64,000 bases of DNA from assembly GCF_035918235.1 (NCBI RefSeq), contig NZ_CP109485.1, positions 5,815,501-5,879,500 on the forward strand, read 5' to 3'. The first letter of the stretch is position 1, and every line of letters starts with the position of its first letter. Under the pieces are notes generated by a model. The model was given only the letters and a program-made list of their open reading frames with translations. It did no database searches and was not told where the DNA came from. Shown one piece after another: positions 8,681 through 16,392 of this stretch. Source of the DNA: Streptomyces sp. NBC_01445. GTDB taxonomy: Bacteria > Actinomycetota > Actinomycetes > Streptomycetales > Streptomycetaceae. The position numbers were made by a program, and so were the translations under genes.

Positions 8681-9469
8681 CTACCGGCCCTTGTACGTCG
8701 GGTCGCGGCGCTCCTTGAAGGAGGCGACGCCCTCCTGTGCGTCCGCCGTCGTCATGTTGATCTCCTGTGCCGTCGCCTCCGCCGCGAACGCCGTCGCGCG
8801 GTCCGACTCCAGGGAGGCGTTGACCAGCTGCTTGGTCATGGCGATGGCCCGCGTCGGACCGCTCGCCAGGCGCGCCGCCCACTCCTGGGCCGTCTTGCGC
8901 AGCTCCCCGTCCGGGACCGTGCGGTTGACCAGGCCCAGGCGTTCCGCGTCCGCCGAGGAGAGCGCGTCGCCGAAGAACATCAGCTCCTTGGCCCGCTGCG
9001 GCCCGATGAGGCGCGGCAGCAGATAGGCGCCGCCCCCGTCGGGGACCAGGCCCCGGCGCGCGAAGACCTCGATGAACCGGGCCGACTCCGCCGCGAGCAC
9101 CAGATCGCACGCGAACGCCAGATGCGCCCCGATCCCGGCCGCCGTCCCGTTGACCGCCGCGACGACCGGCTTCTCGCAGTCCATGACCGCCGCGATCAGG
9201 CGCTGCGCGCCCAGCCGGATCGTGCGGGCCACGTCACCGGGCACGCGCGGCCCCGAGGCCGGCGCACCCCGCAGGTCCGCCCCGGCGCAGAACCCCCTGC
9301 CGGTCGCCGTGATGACGACGGCGCGCACGTCCGGGTCCGCGGAGGCGCTGTTCAGGATGCCGATGATCTCCTCACGCTGGTCCCAGGTCAGCGCGTTCAT
9401 GGCCTCGGGACGGTTGAGTGTGATCCAGGTGACGGCGTCGGCGGTGGTGCACTCGATGGTGGCGGACAT
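8681..9469 (-). CDS. Enoyl-CoA hydratase/isomerase family protein
   Basis: The 262-residue crotonase-fold protein begins the conserved core with VTWITLNRPEAMNAL. The oxyanion-hole regions are GRGFCAGADLRG and NGTAAGIGAHLAFACDLVLA, followed by the FARRGLVPDGGGAYLLPRLIG segment that carries catalytic residues in hydratases. It would add water to a 2-enoyl-CoA in beta-oxidation. It lies 64 bp downstream of the acyl-CoA synthetase gene on the same strand and has no operator of its own, so it is probably co-transcribed from 11750. Confidence 0.9.
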   Translation of the reverse strand: MSATIECTTADAVTWITLNRPEAMNALTWDQREEIIGILNSASADPDVRAVVITATGRGFCAGADLRGAPASGPRVPGDVARTIRLGAQRLIAAVMDCEKPVVAAVNGTAAGIGAHLAFACDLVLAAESARFIEVFARRGLVPDGGGAYLLPRLIGPQRAKELMFFGDALSSADAERLGLVNRTVPDGELRKTAQEWAARLASGPTRAIAMTKQLVNASLESDRATAFAAEATAQEINMTTADAQEGVASFKERRDPTYKGR

Positions 9470-9533
9470 GACCTCTTCTTCCCTGTACGGAGGCGGGCGC
9501 GGGCGGCAGGCGTGTGCGCGGTACCGGCTGGGC

Positions 9534-11750
9534 TCAGTGGCAGACGGCCAGCGCGTCGAGCGCCACCGCGCCCTGGCCCCTGGGGAGCACCATCAGCGGG
9601 TTGATGTCCAACTCCGCCAGGTCGTCGCCCAGTTCGAGGGCCATCCGCTGGACCCGCAGGACGACCTCCACCAGCGCGTCCATGTCCACGGGCGGCGCCC
9701 CCCGCATCCCGTCCAGAAGAGGCCTGCCCCGCAGTTCGTCGAGCATCGCCCGCGCCTGGTCCTCCGCGAACGGCGGCACCCTCACCGCCGTGTCCCGCAG
9801 CACCTCCACGAGTACGCCGCCCAGGCCCACCGTCACCGTCGGGCCGAACAGGTCGTCCTGCGTGACCCCGACGACCATCTCGACGCCCCGCTCGACCATC
9901 TGGCAGACCAGGACGCCGTCCAGGTCGAGGCCCTCGTAACGGGCGATGTCGGTGAGTTCCCGGTAGGCGTCCCTGACCTGGCTGGCCGAGGTCAGGCCGA
10001 CCTTGACCAGGCCGAGGTCCGACTTGTGGGCCAGCCGCGCCCCGGACGCCTTCATGACGACGGGGTAGCCGACCTGCCCGGCCGCCCGTACGGCCGCCGC
10101 GGCGCTGGTGACGAGCTGCTCGCGCGGTACGCGGATGCCGTACGCCCGCAGGAGCTGCTTCGCGGCGTGCTCGCTGAGCTGGCGGCCCGGGCGCATCAGG
10201 GCCTGGGCCTTGCGGAAGGAGGGGGAGGGTGTGCGGGGCGCCTCGGTGAACGGCGAGCGGTAGGCGGCCGTGAACCGGTGGTGGTCCAGATAGGCGCGCA
10301 CGGCCGTGATGCAGTTCCCGAACGTGCGGAACGTCGCGAGGCGCGAGGAGCCGAGAAGCGTCTCGCGGTAGGCGTCCTCGGTGCCCAGCGGCGAGCCCCA
10401 GACGACGCAGATCAGCTTGTCCGTGCGCTCCGCGGCCTCTGCCAGGTCCCGGGCCAGCTTGTCGCTCATCGGGGGGAACGGGCCGGTGATCGGGCAGATC
10501 AGGACGCCTATGGACGGGTCCTGGAGGATCGACTCGATGATTTTGGGGCCGCGCCAGTCACCCACGGGGTGGCCGCCGTTGTCGATCGGGTTCGCGACGT
10601 TGAGGTACTCCGGGATCCACTGGTGCAGCTCCTGCTGCTTCGCCTCGGACAGCGCCGGCAGGGTCAGGCCCGCGCGCGTGGCCAGGTCGGCGAAGTGGGC
10701 GCCGGTGCCGCCGGATATCGAGTAGACCGCCACGCCGTCGGCGCGCGGGGGCCGCGCCCGCGCCAACAGGGCCGCCGTGTCCTGGAGTTCGTCGAGTCCG
10801 TCGACCCTGATCACGCCGAACTGGCGCATCGCCGCGTCCACCACCGTGTCCGCGCCGGTCAGCTTGCCCGTGTGCGAGGCCGCCATGCGGGCACCCGTCT
10901 CGGTGCGGCCGACCTTGACGGCCACGACGGGTACGCCGTTGCGCGCCGCGCGGTCCGCCGCGAGCAGGAAGCCGCGCCCGTCCTTGAGGCCCTCCACGTA
11001 ACACGCGATCGCCCCGACCTCCGGGCGCTCGGCGAAGTACGAGATGAAGTCCGCCGTCTCCAGGTCCGCCTCGTTGCCCGTGGGCGCCCAGTGCGAGAGC
11101 CGTACGCCCAGCTCCTGCATCGTGTAGAGGGGGCGGCCCTGATGGCCGGACTGCGTGATCAGGGCGATGGCCGGCCCTTCGAGGTCCTCGCGGAACTCGG
11201 AGAACGCGTTCAGGTTGGTGTTCGGGCCCAGCAGGCGCATACCCGAGCGGCTGACCGCCGCGGACAGGGACGACTGCGCGGCCGCCCCCTCCTCGCCCGT
11301 CTCGGCGAAGCCCGACGCGAAGGCCACCGCGAACTTCACCTTGGCCTGCGCCAGTTCCTCGATGACCGGCAGCGGGTCCGAGATGAGGAGAACGGCGAGG
11401 TCGACGGGTTCGGGCAGCGCGGAGACGCCCGGCGAGCACGGGATGCCGAAGACGGTCTCGCGGGTGGGGTGCACGGGGTGGAGGCGGGCGCCCACGCGCT
11501 CCGCCCACGCGATCAGCTGCCGCGTGATGCCCGTGTTCGGGCGGCCCTCGGCGTCGGACGCGCCGATGACCGCTATCGATTCGGGCCGGAAGAAGCGGTC
11601 CAGGTCGGGCACCTCACGGTGCAGTGGCCTGCCGCTCACGTCCAGGTCGTCCGCCCTGCTGTGCACGGCGGGTGCCGGCTGCTCTCCGCAGGCGATCGTG
11701 CGGGCCCGGCGGGGGTCGGTGGTCAGGGTGCCGTATGTCGATCCAAGCAT
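9534..11750 (-). CDS. Acyl-CoA synthetase, NDP-forming type (acetate-CoA ligase family)
   Basis: The 738-residue protein fuses the two parts of an NDP-forming acyl-CoA synthetase. It has an N-terminal CoA-binding Rossmann domain (RFFRPESIAVIGASD from about residue 50), succinyl-CoA-ligase-like domains in the middle (SQSGHQGRPLY, HTGKLTGADTV) and a C-terminal ATP-grasp domain (YGIRVPREQL, YPVVMKASGARLAHKSDLG) ending ELDINPLMVLPRG. It would couple ATP hydrolysis to CoA-thioester formation. The start at 11750 lies 36-50 bp downstream of the first of two operators (11786, 11810). It forms an operon with the enoyl-CoA hydratase. Substrate specificity is unknown; members act on acetate, propionate, aryl or pimeloyl-type acids. 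Confidence 0.9.
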   Translation of the reverse strand: MLGSTYGTLTTDPRRARTIACGEQPAPAVHSRADDLDVSGRPLHREVPDLDRFFRPESIAVIGASDAEGRPNTGITRQLIAWAERVGARLHPVHPTRETVFGIPCSPGVSALPEPVDLAVLLISDPLPVIEELAQAKVKFAVAFASGFAETGEEGAAAQSSLSAAVSRSGMRLLGPNTNLNAFSEFREDLEGPAIALITQSGHQGRPLYTMQELGVRLSHWAPTGNEADLETADFISYFAERPEVGAIACYVEGLKDGRGFLLAADRAARNGVPVVAVKVGRTETGARMAASHTGKLTGADTVVDAAMRQFGVIRVDGLDELQDTAALLARARPPRADGVAVYSISGGTGAHFADLATRAGLTLPALSEAKQQELHQWIPEYLNVANPIDNGGHPVGDWRGPKIIESILQDPSIGVLICPITGPFPPMSDKLARDLAEAAERTDKLICVVWGSPLGTEDAYRETLLGSSRLATFRTFGNCITAVRAYLDHHRFTAAYRSPFTEAPRTPSPSFRKAQALMRPGRQLSEHAAKQLLRAYGIRVPREQLVTSAAAAVRAAGQVGYPVVMKASGARLAHKSDLGLVKVGLTSASQVRDAYRELTDIARYEGLDLDGVLVCQMVERGVEMVVGVTQDDLFGPTVTVGLGGVLVEVLRDTAVRVPPFAEDQARAMLDELRGRPLLDGMRGAPPVDMDALVEVVLRVQRMALELGDDLAELDINPLMVLPRGQGAVALDALAVCH

Positions 11751-11785
11751 CGGGTCCGCCCGCTCCTCGACTGGTGCTCACGTAA

Positions 11786-11800
11786 CTGACGTAGTGTCAG
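11786..11800. promoter_or_regulatory. Palindromic operator, site 3
   Basis: CTGACGTAGTGTCAG has intact outer half-sites with one inner substitution. It lies 36 bp upstream of the acyl-CoA synthetase start. Confidence 0.7.
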
Positions 11801-11809
11801 ATTACTGAA

Positions 11810-11824
11810 CTGACGCTGTGTCAG
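11810..11824. promoter_or_regulatory. Palindromic operator, site 4
   Basis: CTGACGCTGTGTCAG is a second copy, 24 bp from site 3 centre to centre. The pair therefore lies on roughly the same helical face upstream of the acyl-CoA synthetase gene. Confidence 0.7.
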
Positions 11825-11969
11825 GAACAGGGCTGCACGCAAAGGCTGTTACGGGTGTTCCCGCGGGCGTGCGGGTTGGAACGGCGGGATGTGGCCACTG
11901 TGCAATGGGTGGCGTCGCGAGCGGATGGCTGTGTGCGGGTCGGTGGCCGGCCGGCGGCGCCGGCCGGGA

Positions 11970-13121
11970 TCAGCCCGCGATCGCCCTCGCGATCTTCCGT
12001 GCGTCCAGGGCCAGTTCGCGGAACATGCCGCTGATCGGGTTCGTGTAACCCGTGAAGTAGAGGCCGGGCGCGGCGGGATCGGTCCGCCGGCCGTGCCTGG
12101 TCGGGCGGCCCCGGTCGTCGAGGACGCCGAGGTGGCCCACCAGGTCTTCCAGTGCGCGCCGGTACCCCGTCGCCGCGATCACCGCGTCGGGGGTGATGTG
12201 CGCGCCGTCCGCCAGGACCACCTTGCCGTCCTCGAACGACTCGACGGCCGCGACCGGTTCGACCCGGCCCGTGCGTACGGCGTCGATCAGGCCGACGTCC
12301 TGCACGGGGATCGCGCCCTCGCGCACCCGCGAGTAGAGGCCGGTCGTGGGTCTGGGCAGGCCCTGTTCCGCCAGGTCGGGCACGCTGAGCTTCGCCATCG
12401 GGCGGGCCAGGCGGTCCACGAGCGCCACGGGCAGCCTGCGGCACAGGATGCCGGTCCGCTGTGTGGGCCAGCCCGCGGTGGACCGGCGCACCATGTGGGG
12501 CGCCGTGCGGACCGCGAGCCGGACGCGGGACGCGCCGCCCTCGGCGAGGTCCACGGCGATCTCGGCGCCGGTGTTGCCGACGCCGACGACCAGCACGTCA
12601 CGGCCCGCGTACGGCTTCGCGTTGCGGTAGTCGCCCGCGTGGAGGAGCTCGCCCGTGTACGAGGAGCGGCCCGGCCAGTCGGGCAGGCGCGGGGTGTGGT
12701 TGTAGCCCGTGGCCACCACGACGGCGCTCGCGGCCAGTTCACGGCCGCCCGAGGCGCGTACGAGCCAGCCGTCCTCTGTGCGCTCCACGCGCGAGACCGC
12801 CACACCCGTGACGATCTCCAGCTGGTGGTGCTCGGCGTACTTCTCCAGGTAGCGCACGACGTCGTCGCGGGACACCCAGCGGCCGAAGCGGCGCGGGATC
12901 GCGAGGCCCGGGAGCCCGGAGAGCTTGCGGGTGGTGTGCAGGTGGAGGCGGTCGTAGTGGCGGCGCCAGGACGCCCCGACGTGCTCCGACTTCTCCAGGA
13001 TCACGGCGCGTACGCCCCGCTCGCGCAGCGCCGCGGCTGCGGCGAGGCCGCCCGGGCCGCCCCCGATGACGTACACGGGGCGGTCCTGGTTGCGTGCGGC
13101 GGGCGCGGGGGTGGTGACCAT
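11970..13121 (-). CDS. FAD-dependent monooxygenase, flavin-containing monooxygenase type
   Basis: The 383-residue flavoprotein has the FAD Rossmann motif VIGGGPGGLAAAAAL at the N-terminus, an FMO/BVMO-like fingerprint YTGELLHAGDY, and a second NADPH Rossmann motif VVGVGNTGAEIA near residue 175. The C-terminus ends with YFTGYTNPISGMFREL, seen in FMO-like proteins. Such enzymes hydroxylate nucleophilic atoms or perform Baeyer-Villiger oxidation. The ATG at 13121 is preferred; a GTG six codons upstream is possible, and neither has a clear ribosome binding site. It diverges from the DoxX-like/DUF35 pair, with operator 13233-13247 closer to the latter. Confidence 0.88.
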   Translation of the reverse strand: MVTTPAPAARNQDRPVYVIGGGPGGLAAAAALRERGVRAVILEKSEHVGASWRRHYDRLHLHTTRKLSGLPGLAIPRRFGRWVSRDDVVRYLEKYAEHHQLEIVTGVAVSRVERTEDGWLVRASGGRELAASAVVVATGYNHTPRLPDWPGRSSYTGELLHAGDYRNAKPYAGRDVLVVGVGNTGAEIAVDLAEGGASRVRLAVRTAPHMVRRSTAGWPTQRTGILCRRLPVALVDRLARPMAKLSVPDLAEQGLPRPTTGLYSRVREGAIPVQDVGLIDAVRTGRVEPVAAVESFEDGKVVLADGAHITPDAVIAATGYRRALEDLVGHLGVLDDRGRPTRHGRRTDPAAPGLYFTGYTNPISGMFRELALDARKIARAIAG

Positions 13122-13232
13122 GAGTGCGAGCGTAATCACGGTTCGATTTGATGGGTCTCGGTCAAGACCGGAATCGGTTGCGAATTCATCACGGCGTACG
13201 CCCCTTGCGGTAGCGCCCCCGCGTGCGCTGAA

Positions 13233-13247
13233 CTGACGTTCCGTCAG
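13233..13247. promoter_or_regulatory. Palindromic operator, site 5
   Basis: CTGACGTTCCGTCAG is a perfect copy, 24 bp upstream of the GTG of the DoxX-like gene and 112 bp upstream of the divergent monooxygenase. Confidence 0.75.
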
Positions 13248-13270
13248 AAACGGAGAGGAGGGCCCCGGTC

Positions 13271-13723
13271 GTGGACTCGATCTGGCTCGACGGCGTCGAA
13301 TGGCTGGCCGTGCTGCGCATAGGCCTCGGACTGTGGTGGCTGGAGAGCTGGCGGCACAAGGACAAGAAGGGCTGGTTCGAGCGGGGCACCGGCATCGCCT
13401 GGGCCGCCGACGTCGCCGCGAAGCACCGGTGGAACGCCGTGCGCAGCGGCTTCGGCGCGGTCGTCACCCCCCGGCCGAAAGTGATGGCGTACATCGTCGT
13501 CTACGCCGAACTGGCCCTGGGCCTCGGGCTCGTGGTGGGCCTGCTGACACCCGTGGCCCTCATCGGCGGGCTGCTCCTGAATCTCCTGTACCTGGTCCTG
13601 ATGATCCACGACTGGGCCGAGCAGGGACAGAACGCGATGATGGCCCTCATCTCGCTCGTGGCGCTCTTCGCCATGTCCTGGCAGGCATGGTCTCTCGACG
13701 CGGCGATCGGACTCTTCCTGTGA
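13271..13723 (+). CDS. DoxX-like small integral membrane protein
   Basis: The 150-residue protein has four predicted membrane segments (about residues 9-27, 75-95, 98-117 and 125-145) and resembles the DoxX/DoxD (thiosulfate:quinone oxidoreductase small subunit-like) group. Its cytoplasmic stretch after segment 1 is unusually basic and aromatic (WRHKDKKGWFERG). The GTG at 13271 follows a GGAGAGGAGG site. Its stop overlaps the GTG of the DUF35 gene (GTGA), which implies stoichiometric translation of a membrane protein with a CoA-type accessory protein. The function is unknown; an electron-transfer or anchoring role is speculation. Confidence 0.8.
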   Translation: MDSIWLDGVEWLAVLRIGLGLWWLESWRHKDKKGWFERGTGIAWAADVAAKHRWNAVRSGFGAVVTPRPKVMAYIVVYAELALGLGLVVGLLTPVALIGGLLLNLLYLVLMIHDWAEQGQNAMMALISLVALFAMSWQAWSLDAAIGLFL

Positions 13724-14136
13724 CTCTTCCCGCGACCGTACGGTTCGACCTGCCCGAGCCCGACGCGTTCACCCGCCCCTACTGGGACGCGGCCGCCGAC
13801 GGGACCCTGCTGCTCCGCCGCTGCCGCGCGTGCGAGCGGGCCCATCACTATCCGCGCGAGTTCTGCCCGCACTGCTGGAGCGAGGACGTCGTGTGGGAGC
13901 GGGCGTCCGGGACGGCCGTCCTCTACACCTGGTCCGTCGTCCACCGGAACGACCTGCCGCCCTTCGGCACCCGCACCCCGTACATCGCAGCCGTCGTCGA
14001 CCTCGCGGAGGGCCCGCGGATGATGACGGAAATCGTGGACGCGGAGGGCGACGAGCTGCGCGCAGGAATGCCCCTGGAGGTCACCTTCCGCCAGGTGGAG
14101 GGCTTCGCCGTCCCCGTATTTCGCTCGCGGACGTGA
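13720..14136 (+). CDS. Zn-ribbon/OB-fold protein, DUF35 family
   Basis: The 138-residue protein has the two-part DUF35 layout. A rubredoxin-like zinc ribbon with Cys at about 35, 38, 49 and 52 (CRAC and CPHC) is followed by an OB fold (TAVLYTWSVVHRNDLPPF to the end). DUF35 proteins bind acyl-CoA ligands and pair with thiolase-fold enzymes. In mycobacterial cholesterol degradation, the DUF35 domain of ChsH2 binds the Ltp2 aldolase. The likely partner here is one of the two Cys-less thiolase-fold proteins at 19177 or 29431, but neither is adjacent. Translation is coupled to the DoxX-like protein by a GTGA overlap, and transcription is probably controlled from site 5. Confidence 0.9.
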   Translation: MTLPATVRFDLPEPDAFTRPYWDAAADGTLLLRRCRACERAHHYPREFCPHCWSEDVVWERASGTAVLYTWSVVHRNDLPPFGTRTPYIAAVVDLAEGPRMMTEIVDAEGDELRAGMPLEVTFRQVEGFAVPVFRSRT

Positions 14137-14160
14137 GGGGACGCGCGGCACCATGCGGTC

Positions 14161-15048
14161 ATGACAGAGAGCCCCGCTCCCCTGCCCGGCTGGCACCTCA
14201 CCGCTGACGTCGACGACTTCCTCGCCCGCGCGGGCGACTACCTGCGCGCCGAGCCCGCCCTGCACACGGTCGCCCTCAGCGTCACCGCGAGCCTGCGGGA
14301 ACGGGGGCCGGCGGTGTACGGGGCGCGGGGGCAGCTCTTCGGGGTGCTGTACGGGCCGGACGGCCGCGTGAGCGGGACGTTCCTGTGGACGCCGCCGTTC
14401 CGGATCAGCATCAGCCCCCTGGACGGGGAGCAGGCGGACGCTCTCGCGGTCGCGCTCCAAGGGCGGCCGGTGCCCGGCGTGTTCGGGGTCGACGCGGCCT
14501 CGGCCGCCTTCGCCGACGCCTGGCAGTCCCGTACGGGAGCGCGGGCCCACCGCGCCGTCGAGCAGCGCCTCTACCGGCTCGGGGACCTCACCCCGCCGCA
14601 TCCCGCACCCGCCGGGCGGCACCGCGTCGCCACCGAGGCGGACCGGGAGCTGCTGGTCCGGTGGCGCAACGCGTTCGCCGCGGACGCCGGCACTCCGGGC
14701 GGCGCCTCGGGCGCGGAGGAATGGGCCGACGAGCGGATCTCGTACGGCGGCGTCACCCTCTGGGAGACCCCGGACGGCGCGCCCGCCTCCATGGCCGGCG
14801 TGACCCGCGAGGCCGCCGGAGCGGTCCGGGTCGCGCCCGTCTACACCCCCAAGGAGCTGCGCGGCCACGGCTACGCGGGAGCGGTCACCGCCGAGGTCAG
14901 CCGCGCCGCCCGGGCCGCGGGCGCGAGCGAGGTGCTCCTCTTCACCGACCTCGCCAACCGGACCAGCAACGGCCTCTACCTGCGCATCGGCTACCGTCCC
15001 GTGCGGGACTTCGCCGTCCACACTTTCACCGCCCCCGAGAACGGCTGA
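14161..15048 (+). CDS. GNAT family N-acetyltransferase
   Basis: The 295-residue protein has a divergent N-terminal half and a C-terminal GNAT domain. The acetyl-CoA-binding loop is visible as VYTPKELRGHGYAGAVTAEVSRAA (Q/RxxGxG/A pattern around residues 232-243), followed by the LLFTDLANRTSNGLYLRIGYRPVRDF beta-alpha-beta end. The acceptor is unknown. It begins 24 bp after the DUF35 gene and might read through from that operon, although no catabolic logic requires it. Confidence 0.85.
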   Translation: MTESPAPLPGWHLTADVDDFLARAGDYLRAEPALHTVALSVTASLRERGPAVYGARGQLFGVLYGPDGRVSGTFLWTPPFRISISPLDGEQADALAVALQGRPVPGVFGVDAASAAFADAWQSRTGARAHRAVEQRLYRLGDLTPPHPAPAGRHRVATEADRELLVRWRNAFAADAGTPGGASGAEEWADERISYGGVTLWETPDGAPASMAGVTREAAGAVRVAPVYTPKELRGHGYAGAVTAEVSRAARAAGASEVLLFTDLANRTSNGLYLRIGYRPVRDFAVHTFTAPENG

Positions 15049-15054
15049 CAGCTC

Positions 15055-15630
15055 ATGACCGACACTCCTGAGATACGTGGCCACGGACTGCTTCTGCGGG
15101 CCTGGCGGCCCGGGGACGAGGGGGACGCCGCCGCCGTACTGCGCGGGCTCGGCGATCCCGAGTTCCGGCGCTGGAACACCCCGCTCACCCCGGTCGACGA
15201 CCTCGCCGGGGCCCATGAGTACCTGCGCTCGCGCCAGGAGGCGCTGGCGAGTGGTGAATCCGTGGCGTGCTGCGTCGCCGACGAGAGCACGGGGGAGGTC
15301 CTCGGGCACGTGGGTCTCAACGCGATCATGCCCGCGTTCCGCAGCGCCCACGTCGGCTACTGGGTGCTGCCCGAGGCCCGTGGGCGCCGTGTCGCGACCC
15401 GTGCGCTGAACCTCGCGTCCCGGCTGGCCTTCGGTGAACTCGGCCTCCACCGGCTCGAACTCGGCCACGCACTCGGGCACGAGGCGTCCTGCCGGGTCGC
15501 CGACCGCGGCGGCTACCGGTACGAGGGCACGCTGCGGGGCGCGATGTTCGAGGCGGGGCGGCAGGACGTCTTCCGCGACGTGCACCTGCACGCCCGCCTC
15601 GCCTCGGACCCCGAGCCGCCGGTGGCGTGA
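15055..15630 (+). CDS. GNAT family N-acetyltransferase (RimJ/RimL-like)
   Basis: The 191-residue protein follows the RimJ/RimL-type pattern: LLLRAWRPGDEGD at the N-terminus, a mid-domain HVGLNAI strand, and YWVLPEARGRRVATRALNLASRLAFGELGLHRLEL containing the acetyl-CoA loop. It then has the typical EASCRVADRGGYRYEGTLRGA ending. Members acetylate protein N-termini or small amines. It lies 6 bp after the previous GNAT gene, so the two are probably co-transcribed, and it converges with pdxH. Confidence 0.87.
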   Translation: MTDTPEIRGHGLLLRAWRPGDEGDAAAVLRGLGDPEFRRWNTPLTPVDDLAGAHEYLRSRQEALASGESVACCVADESTGEVLGHVGLNAIMPAFRSAHVGYWVLPEARGRRVATRALNLASRLAFGELGLHRLELGHALGHEASCRVADRGGYRYEGTLRGAMFEAGRQDVFRDVHLHARLASDPEPPVA

Positions 15631-15640
15631 GCCGGCCGCG

Positions 15641-16294
15641 TCACGGCCAGAGCAGCTCCCGTACCCAGCCCGTCTCCGTGCTGCGGTACCTGAGGCGGAT
15701 GTGGCGGCGGCGGGTGTCTCCCTGGAAGAACTCCACCTCGCGCGGGGCCAGCGCGTACGCCGTCCACGTGGGGGCGGGGGCCTTCGGGTCGGCTTGCGCG
15801 CGCTCCCAGGCCGCGACCGACGCCCGCTCCAACTCCTCCTGTGAGACCAGGACTTCGCTCTGGTGGCCGACCAGGGCTGCGGCCAGCGCTCCCGTCGAGC
15901 GGACGTGCAGGTCGGCCTGGCCCACCTCGGGGGACTGAGTGGTGACATCACCGCGAACACGGATCTGGCGGCCCTGCGACGGCCAGTAGAAGCCGAGCGC
16001 GGCCCGGGGGTGCGCCGTGAGCTGGCGGCCCTTGGCACTGCCCGCGTGGGAGGCGAAGTGGAAGCCGTCCTCGTCGGCGCCGTGCAGCATCACCGTACGG
16101 ACGTCGGGCAGGCCGTCCCCGTCCACCGTCGCGAGCGACATGGTGTGCGGCTCGGTCTGGCCGGCGGCCACCGCCTCGGCGAACCACTCGACGAAGAGCG
16201 GCAGCGGGGCGGACGGGGCCGCGGACGGGTCGAACGCGGGCAGTTCGGTGTCCCAGACGCGCAGGGACTTCAGGATCTCTTGCAGTTCGGGCAT
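15641..16294 (-). CDS. pdxH: Pyridoxamine 5'-phosphate oxidase
   Basis: The 217-residue FMN enzyme oxidises pyridoxamine or pyridoxine 5'-phosphate to pyridoxal 5'-phosphate in the B6 salvage route. Family features are clear: PHTMSLATVDGDGLPDVRTVMLHGADEDGFHFASHAGSAKG in the N-terminal half, ALGFYWPSQGRQIRVRGDV, and the C-terminal strand WTAYALAPREVEFFQGDTRRRHIRLRY. The ATG at 16294 gives the usual family length. A longer upstream frame lacks similarity. It sits apart from the catabolic genes and looks like a housekeeping neighbour. Confidence 0.88.
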   Translation of the reverse strand: MPELQEILKSLRVWDTELPAFDPSAAPSAPLPLFVEWFAEAVAAGQTEPHTMSLATVDGDGLPDVRTVMLHGADEDGFHFASHAGSAKGRQLTAHPRAALGFYWPSQGRQIRVRGDVTTQSPEVGQADLHVRSTGALAAALVGHQSEVLVSQEELERASVAAWERAQADPKAPAPTWTAYALAPREVEFFQGDTRRRHIRLRYRSTETGWVRELLWP

Positions 16295-16320
16295 GCACCG
16301 ATTCTCGCGGTGAACGCGAG

Positions 16321-16355
16321 CGCCCCGCCGACCGGTCCGTCCGGAAGGCGGGGCG
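16321..16355 (-). terminator. Hairpin terminator candidate
   Basis: Perfect 9-bp arms, CGCCCCGCC at 16321-16329 and GGCGGGGCG at 16347-16355. They lie 38 bp beyond the stop of the minus-strand permease and before pdxH. Confidence 0.55.
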
Positions 16356-16392
16356 ACGCGTACGACAGGCGAGTCCCGTCGGATGAGCCGCG

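Noticed and set aside
9072..11789. A 905-residue plus-strand open frame
   Set aside because: It is antisense to the enoyl-CoA hydratase and acyl-CoA synthetase, both with strong motifs.
13501..16038. An 845-residue minus-strand open frame
   Set aside because: It is antisense to DoxX-like, DUF35 and two GNAT genes. It has no start signal and is Arg/Gly/Val-rich noise.
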